64,000 bases of DNA, taken from Actinomadura macra NBRC 14102. GTDB lineage: Bacteria > Actinomycetota > Actinomycetes > Streptosporangiales > Streptosporangiaceae. Positions 1 to 13,960 of this stretch are shown piece after piece (position 1 is the stretch's first letter; every line of letters begins with the position of its first letter). A model generated the notes under the pieces. That model was given only the letters and a program-made list of their open reading frames with translations. It ran no database searches and had not been told where the DNA came from. Location: NCBI RefSeq assembly GCF_001552215.1, contig NZ_BCQT01000002.1, positions 248,001 through 312,000 on the forward strand, written 5' to 3'. The position numbers and the translations under genes are program-made.

Positions 1-530
1 AGTTGGAGACGCGCATCGCGATCCTGCAGAAGAAGGCCCGCCAGGAGGGGCTGGCCGCGCCACCCGACGTGCTGGAGTTCATCGCCTCGCAGATCGCGAC
101 GAACATCCGCGAGCTGGAGGGCGCGCTGATCCGGGTGACCGCGTTCGCGAGCCTGAACCGGCAGTCGGTGGACATGAAGCTGGCGGAAATCGTCCTGAAG
201 GACCTCATCCCCAACGACTCCGGCCCGGAGATCACCGCTGCGATGATCATGGCGCAGACGGTCGAGTACTTCGGGACGACGATCGAGGACCTATGCGGGC
301 CCTCGCGGTCGCGGATGCTGGTGACCGCCCGGCAGATCGCGATGTACCTGTGCCGGGAGCTGACGGAGCTGTCCCTCCCCAAGATCGGCCAGCAGTTCGG
401 AGGGCGCGACCACACGACGGTCATGCACGCCGAACGGAAGATCCGATCGCTGATGGCCGAGCGCCGCGCCATCTACAACCAGGTGACGGAGCTGACGGGA
501 CGCATCAAGCACCAGGCCCGTAAACGCTGA
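1..530 (+). CDS. dnaA: Chromosomal replication initiator DnaA (3' part only)
   Basis: This is the C-terminal part of the replication initiator, which binds DnaA boxes and opens oriC. The window begins inside the gene, so the 5' end is missing and no start codon is assigned. The visible 176 or so codons cover the end of the AAA+ domain (the sensor-2 stretch around [11 protein letters not shown]) and all of DNA-binding domain IV. The DnaA signature is near the C-terminus ([20 protein letters not shown]), where GGRDHTTV contacts the box. The gene stops at 528–530, directly before the oriC spacer and dnaN, which is the usual actinobacterial order. Identification is secure. Confidence 0.98.
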   Translation, partial: LETRIAILQKKARQEGLAAPPDVLEFIASQIATNIRELEGALIRVTAFASLNRQSVDMKLAEIVLKDLIPNDSGPEITAAMIMAQTVEYFGTTIEDLCGPSRSRMLVTARQIAMYLCRELTELSLPKIGQQFGGRDHTTVMHAERKIRSLMAERRAIYNQVTELTGRIKHQARKR

Positions 531-1282
531 CGCCCTACTCGGGGCGAAGCGCCGACGGGGCGTCGACGGTTCCCCACATGGTTGTGGAAGGCTCACGGGC
601 ACCTGTCCGACGGGTGTGGAAAGCTCGCAGTGGCCATGCAGCGGCTGTGGACGACCCGCGGGAGCCGAGACCGACCTCGCTCCACCTCGTTTCGCCCGTC
701 AAAAGCAGGAGGAATACCGGAAAACGCGACGGACCGCGGGGGGCACAATTCACAGCCTGGGGATAACTCTGGGGATCCCCGTGGATAAGCCAGGGGAAAA
801 CCTGCGGACAACCTGAGGACGACTCGTGGACGGATTGTGGAACGACTGGGGACGGCCACCCGGCATCATGGGGACGAACTCGTGGACAGCCTGGGGACTT
901 CCTGGGGACGGCCTGGGGACGAGTTCGACGATCTTCCGTCATTGTCGCCGGGCCCCCCACCGGGCGGGGAGAACCTGCGGAGAACTCGTGGACAACCGGG
1001 GGAAGACATGAGGATGACGTGTGGGGACAGATTCGTCGTCCTCAGGCGGCGTCGCGCCGTCCACCGGCCATGCACACCCCCCGTGGACAGAGATTCGCGC
1101 CCTCACCTGGGACGATGCGTGATATCCACACTATCCACGGCCCCTATGACTAGTACTGCACTAGTTCTCTACCTAAGAAAAGATCCATCTCAAGTCAGGG
1201 CCTGGGGACAACGTGCCCCGGGTGCGCCGATCAAGATTTCTCCACCTCACCCTTGTCCGAAACCTGCAGGAGGCGGGTCCCC
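531..1282. other. oriC: oriC: dnaA–dnaN spacer with multiple DnaA boxes
   Basis: This 0.75-kb gene-free spacer carries many 9-mers close to TTGTCCACA/TTATCCACA. Good copies are at 646–654 (TGTGGACGA), 780–788 (CGTGGATAA), 825–833, 836–844, 881–889, 987–995 (CGTGGACAA), 1082–1090, 1122–1130 (ATATCCACA) and 1131–1139 (CTATCCACG). Weaker ones are at 583 and 615. Most are in the reverse orientation; the last two are forward and abut. The stretch 1141–1197 is the only AT-richer segment and contains an ACTAGT inverted pair (1149–1165), so it is the best candidate for the unwinding region; that role is inferred. The ORFs predicted across this spacer are not convincing genes. Confidence 0.93.
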
Positions 1283-2425
1283 TTGAAGTTCCGCATCGAC
1301 AGAGACGCCCTGGCCGACGCCGTCGCCTGGACGGCGCGCACGCTCCCGGTCCGGCCCCCGGTCCCGGTGCTCGCGGGCATGCACATCGTCGCCGGGGGTG
1401 GAGAACACAGCGACCGGCTGAAGCTCTCTGCGTTCGACTACGAGGTCTCCGCCCAGGTGTCCACCGACATCGACGTGGAGGAGGCGGGCACCGCACTCGT
1501 GTCCGGCCGCCTGCTCGCCGAGATCTCGCGCAGCCTTCCTCCCCACCCCGTGGAGGTGACGACGGACGGGGCGAAGGTGATGCTCCGTTGCGGCAGCGCG
1601 AAGTTCACACTTCTCACCATGCCTGTGGAGGACTACCCGACCCTGCCGGAGATGCCGCCGGCCGCGGGCGCGGTGGGCAGTGACGAGTTCGCGGCGGCGG
1701 TCGCGCAGGTCGCCATCGCCGCCGGCAAGGACGACACCATCCCCATGCTGACCGGCGTGCGTGTGGAGATCGAGGGCGAGACCGTCACGCTCGCGTCCAC
1801 CGACCGCTACCGGCTGGCCGTCCGGGAACTGCACTGGAAGCCGGAACGTCCGGACTTCTCCGCCGTCGCGCTCGTCCCGGCCAAGACGCTGGCCGACACC
1901 GCCAAGTCGCTGACGTCGGGCGCCGAGGTCTCGATCGCGCTGGGCGGGACGGGCGGCACCGGGGAGGGCATGATCGGTTTCGAGGGCGGCGGCCGCCGGA
2001 CGACCTCGCGGCTGCTGGACGGCGACTTCGTCAAGTACCGGTCGCTGCTGCCGAGCGAGTACGCGGGCCTGGCCGAGATCCAGACCGCCCCGTTCATCGA
2101 GGCCGTCAAGCGCGTGTCCCTCGTCGCCGAGCGGAACACCCCCGTGCGGCTCTCATTCAGCCAGGGCGAGGTCGTCCTGGAGGCCGGGACCGGGGACGAG
2201 GCACAGGCCGTGGAGGCCCTGGAGGCGACGCTGGAGGGCGAGGACATCGACATCGCCTTCAACCCCGGGTTCCTGCTCGACGGGCTCTCGGCGATCGGCT
2301 CGGACGTCGCCCGGCTGTCCTTCACCACCCCGACCAAGCCCGCTGTCCTCACCGGCAAGCGCCCGCAGGAGGGGGAGAACCCGAACTACCGTTATCTGAT
2401 CATGCCTGTGCGGTTGTCTGGGTAA
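1283..2425 (+). CDS. dnaN: DNA polymerase III subunit beta (sliding clamp)
   Basis: This encodes the ring-shaped processivity clamp for the replicative polymerase (380 residues, normal length). The TTG at 1283 is chosen because it gives the conserved start MKFRIDRDALADAVAWTAR and sits nine bases after a full AGGAGG (1268–1273). A GTG 30 bases further upstream would overlap that ribosome site. Three clamp domains follow, ending in the usual YLIMPVRL tail. It lies downstream of oriC and upstream of a 6-phosphogluconate dehydrogenase gene. Nothing is unusual in the coding sequence. Confidence 0.97.
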   Translation: MKFRIDRDALADAVAWTARTLPVRPPVPVLAGMHIVAGGGEHSDRLKLSAFDYEVSAQVSTDIDVEEAGTALVSGRLLAEISRSLPPHPVEVTTDGAKVMLRCGSAKFTLLTMPVEDYPTLPEMPPAAGAVGSDEFAAAVAQVAIAAGKDDTIPMLTGVRVEIEGETVTLASTDRYRLAVRELHWKPERPDFSAVALVPAKTLADTAKSLTSGAEVSIALGGTGGTGEGMIGFEGGGRRTTSRLLDGDFVKYRSLLPSEYAGLAEIQTAPFIEAVKRVSLVAERNTPVRLSFSQGEVVLEAGTGDEAQAVEALEATLEGEDIDIAFNPGFLLDGLSAIGSDVARLSFTTPTKPAVLTGKRPQEGENPNYRYLIMPVRLSG

Positions 2426-2547
2426 GGACCGTCCCTGGGGCATACAAGGGGACGACCGTCCCGCGGGGGAGCCGCCCCCGCGGGCGCCCGCGCGACGGGA
2501 GATGGGACCCGGCGCACGGGCGGCAGGGCTACGCAGGGGAGTGTGCA

Positions 2548-3468
2548 ATGGAGCTTGGGATCATCGGCCTGGGCAAGATGGGCGGCAACATGGCCGAGCG
2601 GCTGCGCCGGGGCGGCCACACGGTCGTCGGCTATGACCGCGATCCCGATGTCAGCGATGTCGCCTCGCTGGAGGAGCTCGTCGAACGGCTGTCCCCGCCG
2701 CGCGTGGTGTGGGTGATGGTGCCCGCAGGGAAGCCCACGCAGGACACCATCGACAAGCTGGGGGAGATCCTCCAACCGGGAGACCTCGTCGTGGACGGCG
2801 GTAATTCACACTATGTGGATGACCGGAAGCACGGTGAGGAACTGGCCGCCGCCGGCATCGGCTTCGTCGACTGCGGTGTCAGCGGCGGCGTGTGGGGCCT
2901 GCAGAACGGCTACGCCCTCATGGTCGGCGGTGACGAGGACAACGTGAAGCGGCTGATGCCGATCTTCGAGACCCTCAAGCCCGAGGGCGAGTTCGGGTTC
3001 GTCCACTCCGGCAAGGTCGGTGCCGGCCACTTCGTGAAGATGGTCCACAACGGCATCGAGTACGCGATGATGCAGGCGTTCGGCGAGGGGTACGAGCTGA
3101 TCGAGGCCAGCGACATCGTCACGAACGTGCCGGAGACCTTCCACAGCTGGCAGGAGGGAACGGTCATCCGGTCCTGGTTGCTGGATCTGTTGAACCGATC
3201 GCTGGCCGACGATCCAGAGCTTGACGACCTTCGTGGATACGCCAACGACTCGGGTGAGGGCCGCTGGACCGTCCAGGCGGCCGTCGACCACGGTGTCCCG
3301 CTGCCGGCGATCACCGCGTCCCTCTTCGCCCGCTTCGCGTCCCGCCAGGACGACTCGCCCACGATGAGGGTGGTCGCCGCGCTCCGCAACCAGTTCGGCG
3401 GCCACGCGGTCGAGTCCGCGAAGGGCGCCGACTCCCCCGGAGCCGACGTGACGCCTCCTCCTCTCTGA
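2548..3468 (+). CDS. gnd: 6-phosphogluconate dehydrogenase (decarboxylating), short type
   Basis: This probably oxidises 6-phosphogluconate to ribulose 5-phosphate in the pentose phosphate pathway. The 306-residue protein has an N-terminal Rossmann motif (GLGKMGGNMAERL) and the family core DGGNSHYVDD and FVDCGVSGGVWGLQNG. The catalytic-helix region (HFVKMVHNGIEYAMMQAFGEG) is also clear. Its length fits the short form (about 300 residues), not the 470-residue enteric enzyme. A GGGGAG ribosome site precedes the ATG. Its place between dnaN and recF is typical for Streptomyces and Streptosporangiales. The cofactor (NAD or NADP) cannot be told from this sequence. Confidence 0.93.
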   Translation: MELGIIGLGKMGGNMAERLRRGGHTVVGYDRDPDVSDVASLEELVERLSPPRVVWVMVPAGKPTQDTIDKLGEILQPGDLVVDGGNSHYVDDRKHGEELAAAGIGFVDCGVSGGVWGLQNGYALMVGGDEDNVKRLMPIFETLKPEGEFGFVHSGKVGAGHFVKMVHNGIEYAMMQAFGEGYELIEASDIVTNVPETFHSWQEGTVIRSWLLDLLNRSLADDPELDDLRGYANDSGEGRWTVQAAVDHGVPLPAITASLFARFASRQDDSPTMRVVAALRNQFGGHAVESAKGADSPGADVTPPPL

Positions 3469-3473
3469 CTCGA

Positions 3474-3546
3474 CCCGACCTGACCAGACCAGACCCTCGG
3501 CCTGACCCGGTCTGACCCGACCGAACCCGGTCTGATCGGTCTGATC
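3474..3546. repeat. Degenerate short tandem repeat (CGGTCTGA-like units)
   Basis: The spacer after the dehydrogenase gene contains a run of imperfect 8–11-base units based on ACCCGGTCTGA. Two exact copies are at 3505–3515 and 3525–3535, and a shortened CGGTCTGAT follows at 3537–3545. No gene crosses this stretch. It may be a slippage product; no function is visible. Confidence 0.6.
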
Positions 3547-3553
3547 CCGAGAG

Positions 3554-3573
3554 TTATCCACAGGCGTGGATGA
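3554..3573. promoter_or_regulatory. DnaA-box pair upstream of recF
   Basis: A perfect consensus box TTATCCACA (3554–3562) is followed after two bases by an inverted near-consensus box, CGTGGATGA (3565–3573). It lies about 110 bases before the recF start. DnaA could bind here and influence recF expression or add to origin-proximal DnaA binding. The boxes are directly visible; the role is inferred. Confidence 0.7.
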
Positions 3574-3681
3574 GTTATCCCCCTGCCCGCCAGAGCGTCC
3601 GGCGTTGATGGCGAAGGCCGGTCGTGCGGGCGGGGGGTGTGTGGGACGACAGAGTGGCGGGAGGCTCTACGCTCGTGTTTC

Positions 3682-4806
3682 GTGCACGTCGCCCATCTCT
3701 CCCTCCAGGACTACCGCTCGTACGCCACTGCCGAGGTCGCGATCGAGCCGGGGGTGACCGCGTTCGTGGGCCCCAACGGGCAGGGCAAGACGAACCTGGT
3801 CGAGGCCATCGGCTACGTCGCCACGCATGGGAGCCACCGGGCGGCCACTGACGCGCCTCTCGTCCGGTACGGCGCGCCGCGTGCGATCGTCCGGGCCGGA
3901 GTGGTGAAGGACGACCGCAAGGCTCTGATCGAGCTTGAGATCAACCCCGGGAAGGCGAACCGGGCCCGGCTCAACCGCTCCCCTATCCCCAGGCCGCGCG
4001 AGATCCTGGGGATGCTGCGGACCGTCCTGTTCGCCCCGGAAGACCTCACACTGGTGAAGGGCGATCCGGGGGAGCGACGGCGGTTCATGGACGAACTGCT
4101 GACGGCGCGCGCCCCGCGTTTCGCAGGCGTGAGGTCCGACTACGATCGCGTTCTCAAGCAGCGCAACGCCCTGCTGAAGTCAGCGGCGGCACACAGGCGC
4201 TCCCCCGGTCCCGAAGTCCTTGCCACGCTGGACGTGTGGGACTCCCACCTTGCCCGTACGGGCTCCGAGTTGCTGGCCGCACGCTTGGATCTGGTGGCGG
4301 CGCTCCGTCCTCTTGTCGCGCGCGCGTATGCGGCCCTTGCGCCCGCCAGTAGCGCTGTGGACCTTCACTACAGAAGCTCCTTGAGCGATAAAGAGTTGTC
4401 CACAGACCGTGGACAACTGGCCGAGCAGATGCTCGCGGCTGTGGCCGAATCCCGTAAGCAGGAACTTGAGCGTGGCGTCAGCCTTGTGGGTCCACACCGG
4501 GACGAGCTCGTCTTGCGGCTGGGGGAGTTGCCCGCTCGCGGCTATGCCAGCCATGGCGAGTCGTGGTCGTTCGCGCTCGGACTCCGGCTCGGCGCGTTCG
4601 ACCTGCTCCGCGCGGACGGTGACGACCCCGTCCTGATCTTGGACGATGTGTTCGCCGAGCTGGACGTCGGCCGCCGCAGCCGTCTCGCGGAGATGGTCGT
4701 GCCGGCCGAGCAGGTGCTGATCACGGCGGCCGTTCCGGCGGATGTTCCGGCGGAACTGACCGGGGGCTCGTATACCGTCTCGGACGGTCAGGTCGTTCGC
4801 GACTGA
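3682..4806 (+). CDS. recF: DNA replication/repair protein RecF
   Basis: RecF is an SMC-like ATPase that helps load RecA at single-strand gaps. The 374-residue product has a Walker A motif at residues 30–37 (GPNGQGKT) and a Walker B region near residue 320 ([11 protein letters not shown]), with the ABC-type signature region between. The GTG at 3682 gives the expected start [14 protein letters not shown]; an upstream in-frame ATG would add 15 residues that do not look like RecF. A pair of inverted DnaA boxes lies inside the gene at 4396–4416. It is followed after 30 bases by the DUF721 gene. Confidence 0.96.
   Translation: MHVAHLSLQDYRSYATAEVAIEPGVTAFVGPNGQGKTNLVEAIGYVATHGSHRAATDAPLVRYGAPRAIVRAGVVKDDRKALIELEINPGKANRARLNRSPIPRPREILGMLRTVLFAPEDLTLVKGDPGERRRFMDELLTARAPRFAGVRSDYDRVLKQRNALLKSAAAHRRSPGPEVLATLDVWDSHLARTGSELLAARLDLVAALRPLVARAYAALAPASSAVDLHYRSSLSDKELSTDRGQLAEQMLAAVAESRKQELERGVSLVGPHRDELVLRLGELPARGYASHGESWSFALGLRLGAFDLLRADGDDPVLILDDVFAELDVGRRSRLAEMVVPAEQVLITAAVPADVPAELTGGSYTVSDGQVVRD
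4396..4416. promoter_or_regulatory. Inverted DnaA-box pair inside recF
   Basis: TTGTCCACA (4396–4404) and CGTGGACAA (4408–4416) face each other with a three-base gap. The flanks extend this to perfect 10-base arms (4394–4403 and 4409–4418). The pair is embedded in recF codons. The same spacing recurs at three intergenic sites further along the window. Confidence 0.75.
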
Positions 4807-4836
4807 GCCGGTCCCCGCCTGGGAGGAGAGGGCACA

Positions 4837-5421
4837 ATGCCGGACGATCCACAGGATGTGCATAACTCCCCCGAACCCAGGGATCCCGGCGACCAAACCG
4901 GCCCCCCGAACCCCGAGACCCCTGCGACCTCGGCAGAAGAACCAGGGACGACACCGGCCAAGTCGGGGATCGAACTGGCCCGCGAAGCGCTCGCTCAGGC
5001 GAAGGCGGACGCGCTCAAGCGCGGCACACTCCCCGGGCAGAGCGGTAAGCGCAAGCAGACGAAACTCGTCCGTGTCCCGCAGCCCGGACGTGGGGGCGAT
5101 CCCAAGCTGTTCAGTACCGCGATCCGTGAACTCCTGGCCGCGCGTGGGTGGGAGCAGCGAGCGGCCGTGGGGGGCGTGTTCGGGAACTGGGCGGGGATCG
5201 TCGGCCCCGAACTCGCCGAGCACACCCGTCCGGAACACTTCGAGGAAGGCGTGCTGACCGTCGCGGCCGATTCCACTACCTGGGCGACGCAGTTGCGTCT
5301 CCTGTCGTCCACGCTCGTCCGGCGCCTGAACGAGGAACTTGGTCACGGCACCGTCAGCAGGGTCAAGGTGATCGGTCCCTCTTCTGGACCACGCCGTAAG
5401 GGTGCCTGGCGTGTCCGCTGA
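4837..5421 (+). CDS. dciA: DUF721 / DciA-family protein
   Basis: This belongs to the DUF721 (DciA) family, which in bacteria lacking DnaC/DnaI works with the replicative helicase DnaB. The protein has 194 residues. About 85 N-terminal residues are Pro/Asp-rich and low in complexity. The folded DUF721 domain follows, with the typical WEQRAAVGGVFGNWAGIVGP, the segment VLTVAADSTTWATQLRLL, and the Leu-rich helix before the basic tail. An AGGAG sequence precedes the ATG. The position between recF and gyrB is conserved in actinobacteria and supports a replication role. The helicase-loading role is taken from the family, not shown here. Confidence 0.88.
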   Translation: MPDDPQDVHNSPEPRDPGDQTGPPNPETPATSAEEPGTTPAKSGIELAREALAQAKADALKRGTLPGQSGKRKQTKLVRVPQPGRGGDPKLFSTAIRELLAARGWEQRAAVGGVFGNWAGIVGPELAEHTRPEHFEEGVLTVAADSTTWATQLRLLSSTLVRRLNEELGHGTVSRVKVIGPSSGPRRKGAWRVR

Positions 5422-7789
<2,368 letters not shown>

Positions 7790-7913
7790 GGTACGGGCCC
7801 GGGCCGGCCGTGGGGCGCCCGGGCGCGGGGCCGGGCACGGGGCCCGGGTCCCGTCGGCCTGACTCCCGCAGGCGACCGTACTTCCTTCCCATCAAGCAGA
7901 AGAGGTCTTGAGA

Positions 7914-10430
<2,517 letters not shown>

Positions 10431-10475
10431 TGCCGCGCCCAACCTCGTCACCGAGCCGGTAGGCCAGGAGGACAC

Positions 10476-11804
10476 GTGAGCACGGAGCCCGGCAAAAGCA
10501 AAGGCGGGTCCGGCGCAGGCCGGAAGGGACCCGCCGGGCGATCCGGCGGCAAACCAGGTAAGACCGTCGCCGCCGCTTCCGCCAAGCCAGGCCGGGACGA
10601 GGCGACCGTCGACATCACCTCCGCGGACGAGACCAGGACCGACCTCGCCAAGGTCGGGGAGGAGTCCGAGACGGACGCCGACGCGCCCGAGATCGCCCCG
10701 GTCGAGGACACCGTCGAGCCTCCCTCCGACTCGAAACCGTCGTCGGAGGTACCGGCTCCCTCGGCTGCTCCGGGCTCGTCGGGCTCCACGGAGGTCCTGG
10801 GCGCCGGAGGGGCAGACGACTCCATCGCGCCGGTCAGCCCGTCGAGTCCACCGGCCGCCTCGGCGTCCGGTGACGCCTCGAAGGGCACCTCGGGAACGTC
10901 GAGCACTCCCGGCTCCCGCTCGTCCGGCTCCTTCGCCACGTCCTCAAGCTCCCCAAGCTCCTCTGGCTCTTCGCGTTCATCCGGCTCCGCCGGAACACCT
11001 GGTTCGTCCAGCTCCTCCTCAGGCTCCGCAAACCCGTCCAGCCCGTCCAGTTCCCCGGGCCCGTCCGGTCTGCCGGCCTCGTCCAGTTCCCCGGGCTCCT
11101 CTGGCCTGCCGGCCTCACCCGGCTCGTCTGGCTCGTCCCCAGGCTCCTCGACGCCGTCCACAGGCTCGCCTGTCCCCTCCCGGGGCCCGTCGGGCTGGAC
11201 GAAGCCCTCCGAGCCGTCCGGCTCGGTGTCCAGGGACCGCACCGAGAAGCGGAGCAGGCCGTTCGGCCGTCGCGACACGTCCGCGGCGGGCCCGGCCTCC
11301 GGCAACTCCTCGGGATCGGCGAAGTCCAGGGTTTCGAGCTTTGCCGGAACTGTCCTGAAGGACCGTCCCGCCCCTGCGACGACCCCCGTGAACACATCCG
11401 GCGACAAGACCCCCGCGAACGCCAAGCCGGCGCGCAAGGCGCAGCTCCAACTGGCCAGGCTCGAACCGTGGTCGGTGATGAAGTTCAGCTTCGTGATGTC
11501 GGTGGTCTGCTTCGTCGTCCTGCTGGTCGCCGTCACCGTCCTGTACATGATCCTTGCCGGCCTCGGCGTGTTCGACGCGATCAGCGACACGATCAACAGC
11601 CTCACCAAGCAGCAGGGGGAGACCACCGGCGGCGTCGACGCCGGCAGCTGGTTCTCGTTCTTCCGCGTCTTCGGCTACACGGTCCTGGTGGGCGCGCTGA
11701 ACGTCCTGCTCATCACCGCTCTTTCGACGGTCGGCTCCGTCATCTACAACCTGGCTGCCGATCTCGTGGGCGGCGTCGAGGTCACGCTCAAGGAGGCCGA
11801 GTAG
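10476..11804 (+). CDS. DUF3566 membrane protein with long Ser/Gly/Pro-rich N-terminus
   Basis: The C-terminal 120 residues are the DUF3566 domain, which almost always follows gyrA in actinobacteria and whose function is unknown. Two hydrophobic segments are clear (VMSVVCFVVLLVAVTVLYMI and a second ending ALNVLLITALSTVGSVIYNL). The loop between them contains the SLTKQQGETTGG stretch. Ahead of them are about 320 residues of low complexity, including roughly 130 residues made almost only of Ser, Gly, Pro and Ala. The start is GTG after an AGGAGG-like site. At 442 residues it is much longer than a bare DUF3566 protein because of this tail, which is probably cytoplasmic. Confidence 0.85.
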   Translation: MSTEPGKSKGGSGAGRKGPAGRSGGKPGKTVAAASAKPGRDEATVDITSADETRTDLAKVGEESETDADAPEIAPVEDTVEPPSDSKPSSEVPAPSAAPGSSGSTEVLGAGGADDSIAPVSPSSPPAASASGDASKGTSGTSSTPGSRSSGSFATSSSSPSSSGSSRSSGSAGTPGSSSSSSGSANPSSPSSSPGPSGLPASSSSPGSSGLPASPGSSGSSPGSSTPSTGSPVPSRGPSGWTKPSEPSGSVSRDRTEKRSRPFGRRDTSAAGPASGNSSGSAKSRVSSFAGTVLKDRPAPATTPVNTSGDKTPANAKPARKAQLQLARLEPWSVMKFSFVMSVVCFVVLLVAVTVLYMILAGLGVFDAISDTINSLTKQQGETTGGVDAGSWFSFFRVFGYTVLVGALNVLLITALSTVGSVIYNLAADLVGGVEVTLKEAE

Positions 11805-11967
11805 CGCCTCCCCGCACTGTCCCTCGCCGCCGTCCGGGGACGCTCCCGGGCCGGCGGTGCTGACCAGTGGATCCTTGTCGTGAACGCATGTCGCAGCCGC
11901 CCTAATCGATTTCCGGTTGCCGCACCAGATGGGGTAATCTCTCGTTGCGTCGCCAGGGCGGCAGTAC

Positions 11968-12041
11968 GGGCCTATAGCTCAGTCGGTTAGAGCGCATCCC
12001 TGATAAGGATGAGGCCGGAGGTTCAAGTCCTCCTAGGCCCA
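11968..12041 (+). tRNA. ileT: tRNA-Ile (anticodon GAT)
   Basis: A complete cloverleaf is visible. The acceptor arms GGGCCTA and TAGGCCC pair, the D arm contains AGCTCAGTCGGTTAGAGC, and the anticodon GAT is at 12002–12004 in the loop CTGATAA. The T arm reads GGAGGTTCAAGTCCTCC. The discriminator base is A at 12041. The CCA end is not encoded (CCC follows). A terminator hairpin starts 10 bases downstream. Confidence 0.97.
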
Positions 12042-12051
12042 CCCAGCTCAG

Positions 12052-12079
12052 AGCCCTCATCGGATCACCGATGGGGGCT
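12052..12079 (+). terminator. Rho-independent-like terminator of tRNA-Ile
   Basis: A 12-bp stem (12052–12063 with 12068–12079, one G·U pair) closes a four-base loop ATCA and is followed by a T-rich tract (TTTGTTCATGTTTTT). Confidence 0.85.
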
Positions 12080-12320
12080 TTGTTCATGTTTTTCCAGAGC
12101 ATCGTGAACCATCGGTCGTTGTAGTCACCGGTCTTTCCGCTTTCGCACCAGCCCCTGTCCCACTCGGACGCTGCGCTTCGAACGGTTCTGGATCTCGCTG
12201 CGTCCGCCCGTCCGTCCCCCCCGGGTCATCTGTATCGCCAGTGCGTGCGGTGCTGACGTGCGGGAGAAGCGCACCGATCCTTGTCCGGCCGGTCACGAAC
12301 CGAACCCGAGCCGTGGACAA

Positions 12321-12402
12321 CGGACGACGTTCGGCCACGGTCAAAACTCGTCGTGCCCGAACGGACGACGTTCGGCCATGGCCGGAGGTCGTCATGCCCG
12401 GC
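12321..12402. repeat. 41-bp direct tandem duplication
   Basis: Two adjacent 41-base units (12321–12361 and 12362–12402) begin with CGGACGACGTTCGGCCA and share their first 20 bases apart from one change. Their ends also match (CGTCGTGCCCG against CGTCATGCCCG). A DnaA box lies immediately upstream at 12312–12320. No coding role is evident. Confidence 0.75.
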
Positions 12403-12683
12403 GGACCGGGCCATCGGATGTGGGCCGGCCCGGTGACGAGCCCACGTCCGGGGCCGGTCGCGTCGGCTGCGGCTCATCGTCGCTACGTTGGTGACGATCG
12501 GCTACGTCGTCGCCGCGACTTCCGCCCTACCTCCACGACGTCGATCCCGCGATCTCGGCGTCACCGTGCAGCGTCGGTGTGGGCTGTGGATGACGGTGGA
12601 AGGATCGGCCATCCTGGGGACCACCCTGCGGACAAGGTGGGGACGAGGTGGGGACGAGGCTTTCCCCAAGGCTGTGCAGTTCG

Positions 12684-12704
12684 TTGTCCACAGGCTGTGG
12701 ATGG
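12684..12704. promoter_or_regulatory. Inverted DnaA-box pair, three-base gap
   Basis: TTGTCCACA (12684–12692), gap GGC, TGTGGATGG (12696–12704). The left half is perfect consensus. Confidence 0.8.
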
Positions 12705-13561
12705 GTGAAGTCGAACTCCAAAACTGTCTTCCCGACCAGCGTTAATGGGTGTTCTCCCTGGAGAGCGCGATGAAGGCGATCAGTGGACAACGACGGGACG
12801 CCTTTCGCTCACAGCTGGGGACGAGAGTTATCCACAGGCTTGGGACGGACGGGTTATTCGACCGCGGTTCATGCCACTCATCGCACTGCGTCAGCCGATG
12901 ATCATGGACTGGATCAAACTCCGAGGCGTTCCCGACCCGCGTTTCCCTTGAGGATCTGGTACGACGCCGTCTTCTCGCCCTCACAGCTCTCACGACCACC
13001 GTGCTGCGGCCGCGCTCGCCGGTACCCACTCCGCCCAAGCGGTGGGCGGGGTTGGCAAGGGCCGGGTGCGACTCAATGCGTTCGCGCATGCGTCGCTGCC
13101 GCCGCAGTTCTCGGCCCAGCGCGTCGCAGCATCGAGCTGGACGTCTTTCCCGGGCCGATCACGACTGCGGCACCTCATGTTCCACGCTGAGCACGTGCCT
13201 ACAGCAGGCCCGTGCCTGGTCGGATACTCATCGCGGGCACGTGCCGCTTCCGATGCTGCTCGGAGTTCAAGTCCGCCGATCCCGCCATGGAGAAGCTCGG
13301 TGGACCGCGGAGCCCGTGCTGGGATGATCCGCTGATGGAAGTTGGACGCCGAGATCCGTGCCGCGATCGGCGACGGCAAGATCCTCAAGCCGGACGACCT
13401 TCCCCGTGATCGGCATGGCGGCCCGCTGTGGCCGCGACTATGTCGCCCAACTGCCCGGAACCGATCCGGCACGGTGCAATCCTGTGAACGCATCTCGGTC
13501 CTGCCGCTCAACCAACCTGAAGGGTGAGAAAGCGGTGGCCTGTTCGATCGCCACTATGCCT

Positions 13562-13582
13562 TTATCCACAATCTGTGGATAG
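13562..13582. promoter_or_regulatory. Inverted DnaA-box pair, three-base gap
   Basis: TTATCCACA (13562–13570), gap ATC, TGTGGATAG (13574–13582). The inner eight bases of each box form a perfect inverted repeat. A separate palindrome begins three bases later. Confidence 0.82.
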
Positions 13583-13584
13583 CG

Positions 13585-13605
13585 CTAGGGTGGGCCCCAC
13601 CCTAG
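13585..13605. repeat. 21-bp perfect palindrome
   Basis: The arms CTAGGGTGGG and CCCACCCTAG flank a single C. It sits just beside the inverted DnaA-box pair at 13562–13582. It looks like a protein-binding site and lacks a T tract, so it is not a typical terminator. The binding protein is unknown. Confidence 0.8.
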
Positions 13606-13960
13606 TGATCACCAGGCCGCGAGACGGTGGGATCAAGGATATGGATCTCCCCACGTCCGGAACCCGCACGATAAAGATCATTATGGGACGCTCGTCGCCG
13701 CGGCTCTGATCGCCGGAATGACCCACGCCTCATGCCTCATCGTCCCGTCCGGTGGCCGCTGGACGGGTGAACGACGCGTCCCCGTCCGCGGAAAGGTGGA
13801 CGGTCGCCTGGGGGTGGCCGCGCAGGCGCCGATAGCGGGAGACGAGGACTCGGGGCCGAACTGGTCGCAGCAGGGGTTCGCCGATCAATCGCTACGGCAG
13901 GTGTGGCTTGACCGTCCCGCCTGATCGACCCGTCGGCTCTACCCGAGTGATAATTCAAAT

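Larger units (their letters stand above)
12085..13960. other. Gene-poor region with DnaA-box cluster I
   Basis: About 1.9 kb without a convincing gene: the small ORFs overlap on both strands and resemble no family. It contains DnaA boxes at 12312–12320 (CGTGGACAA), 12585–12593 (TGTGGATGA), 12684–12692 (TTGTCCACA), 12696–12704 (TGTGGATGG), 12782–12790 (AGTGGACAA), 12828–12836 (TTATCCACA), 13562–13570 (TTATCCACA) and 13574–13582 (TGTGGATAG). Several are perfect consensus. Origin-proximal DnaA-box clusters have been reported in Streptomyces as titration sites; a similar role here is inferred. Confidence 0.75.

Noticed and set aside
13342..13527. GntR-like short frame in DnaA-box cluster I
   Set aside because: A few residues hint at a regulator but no helix-turn-helix can be supported and the frame closes quickly.
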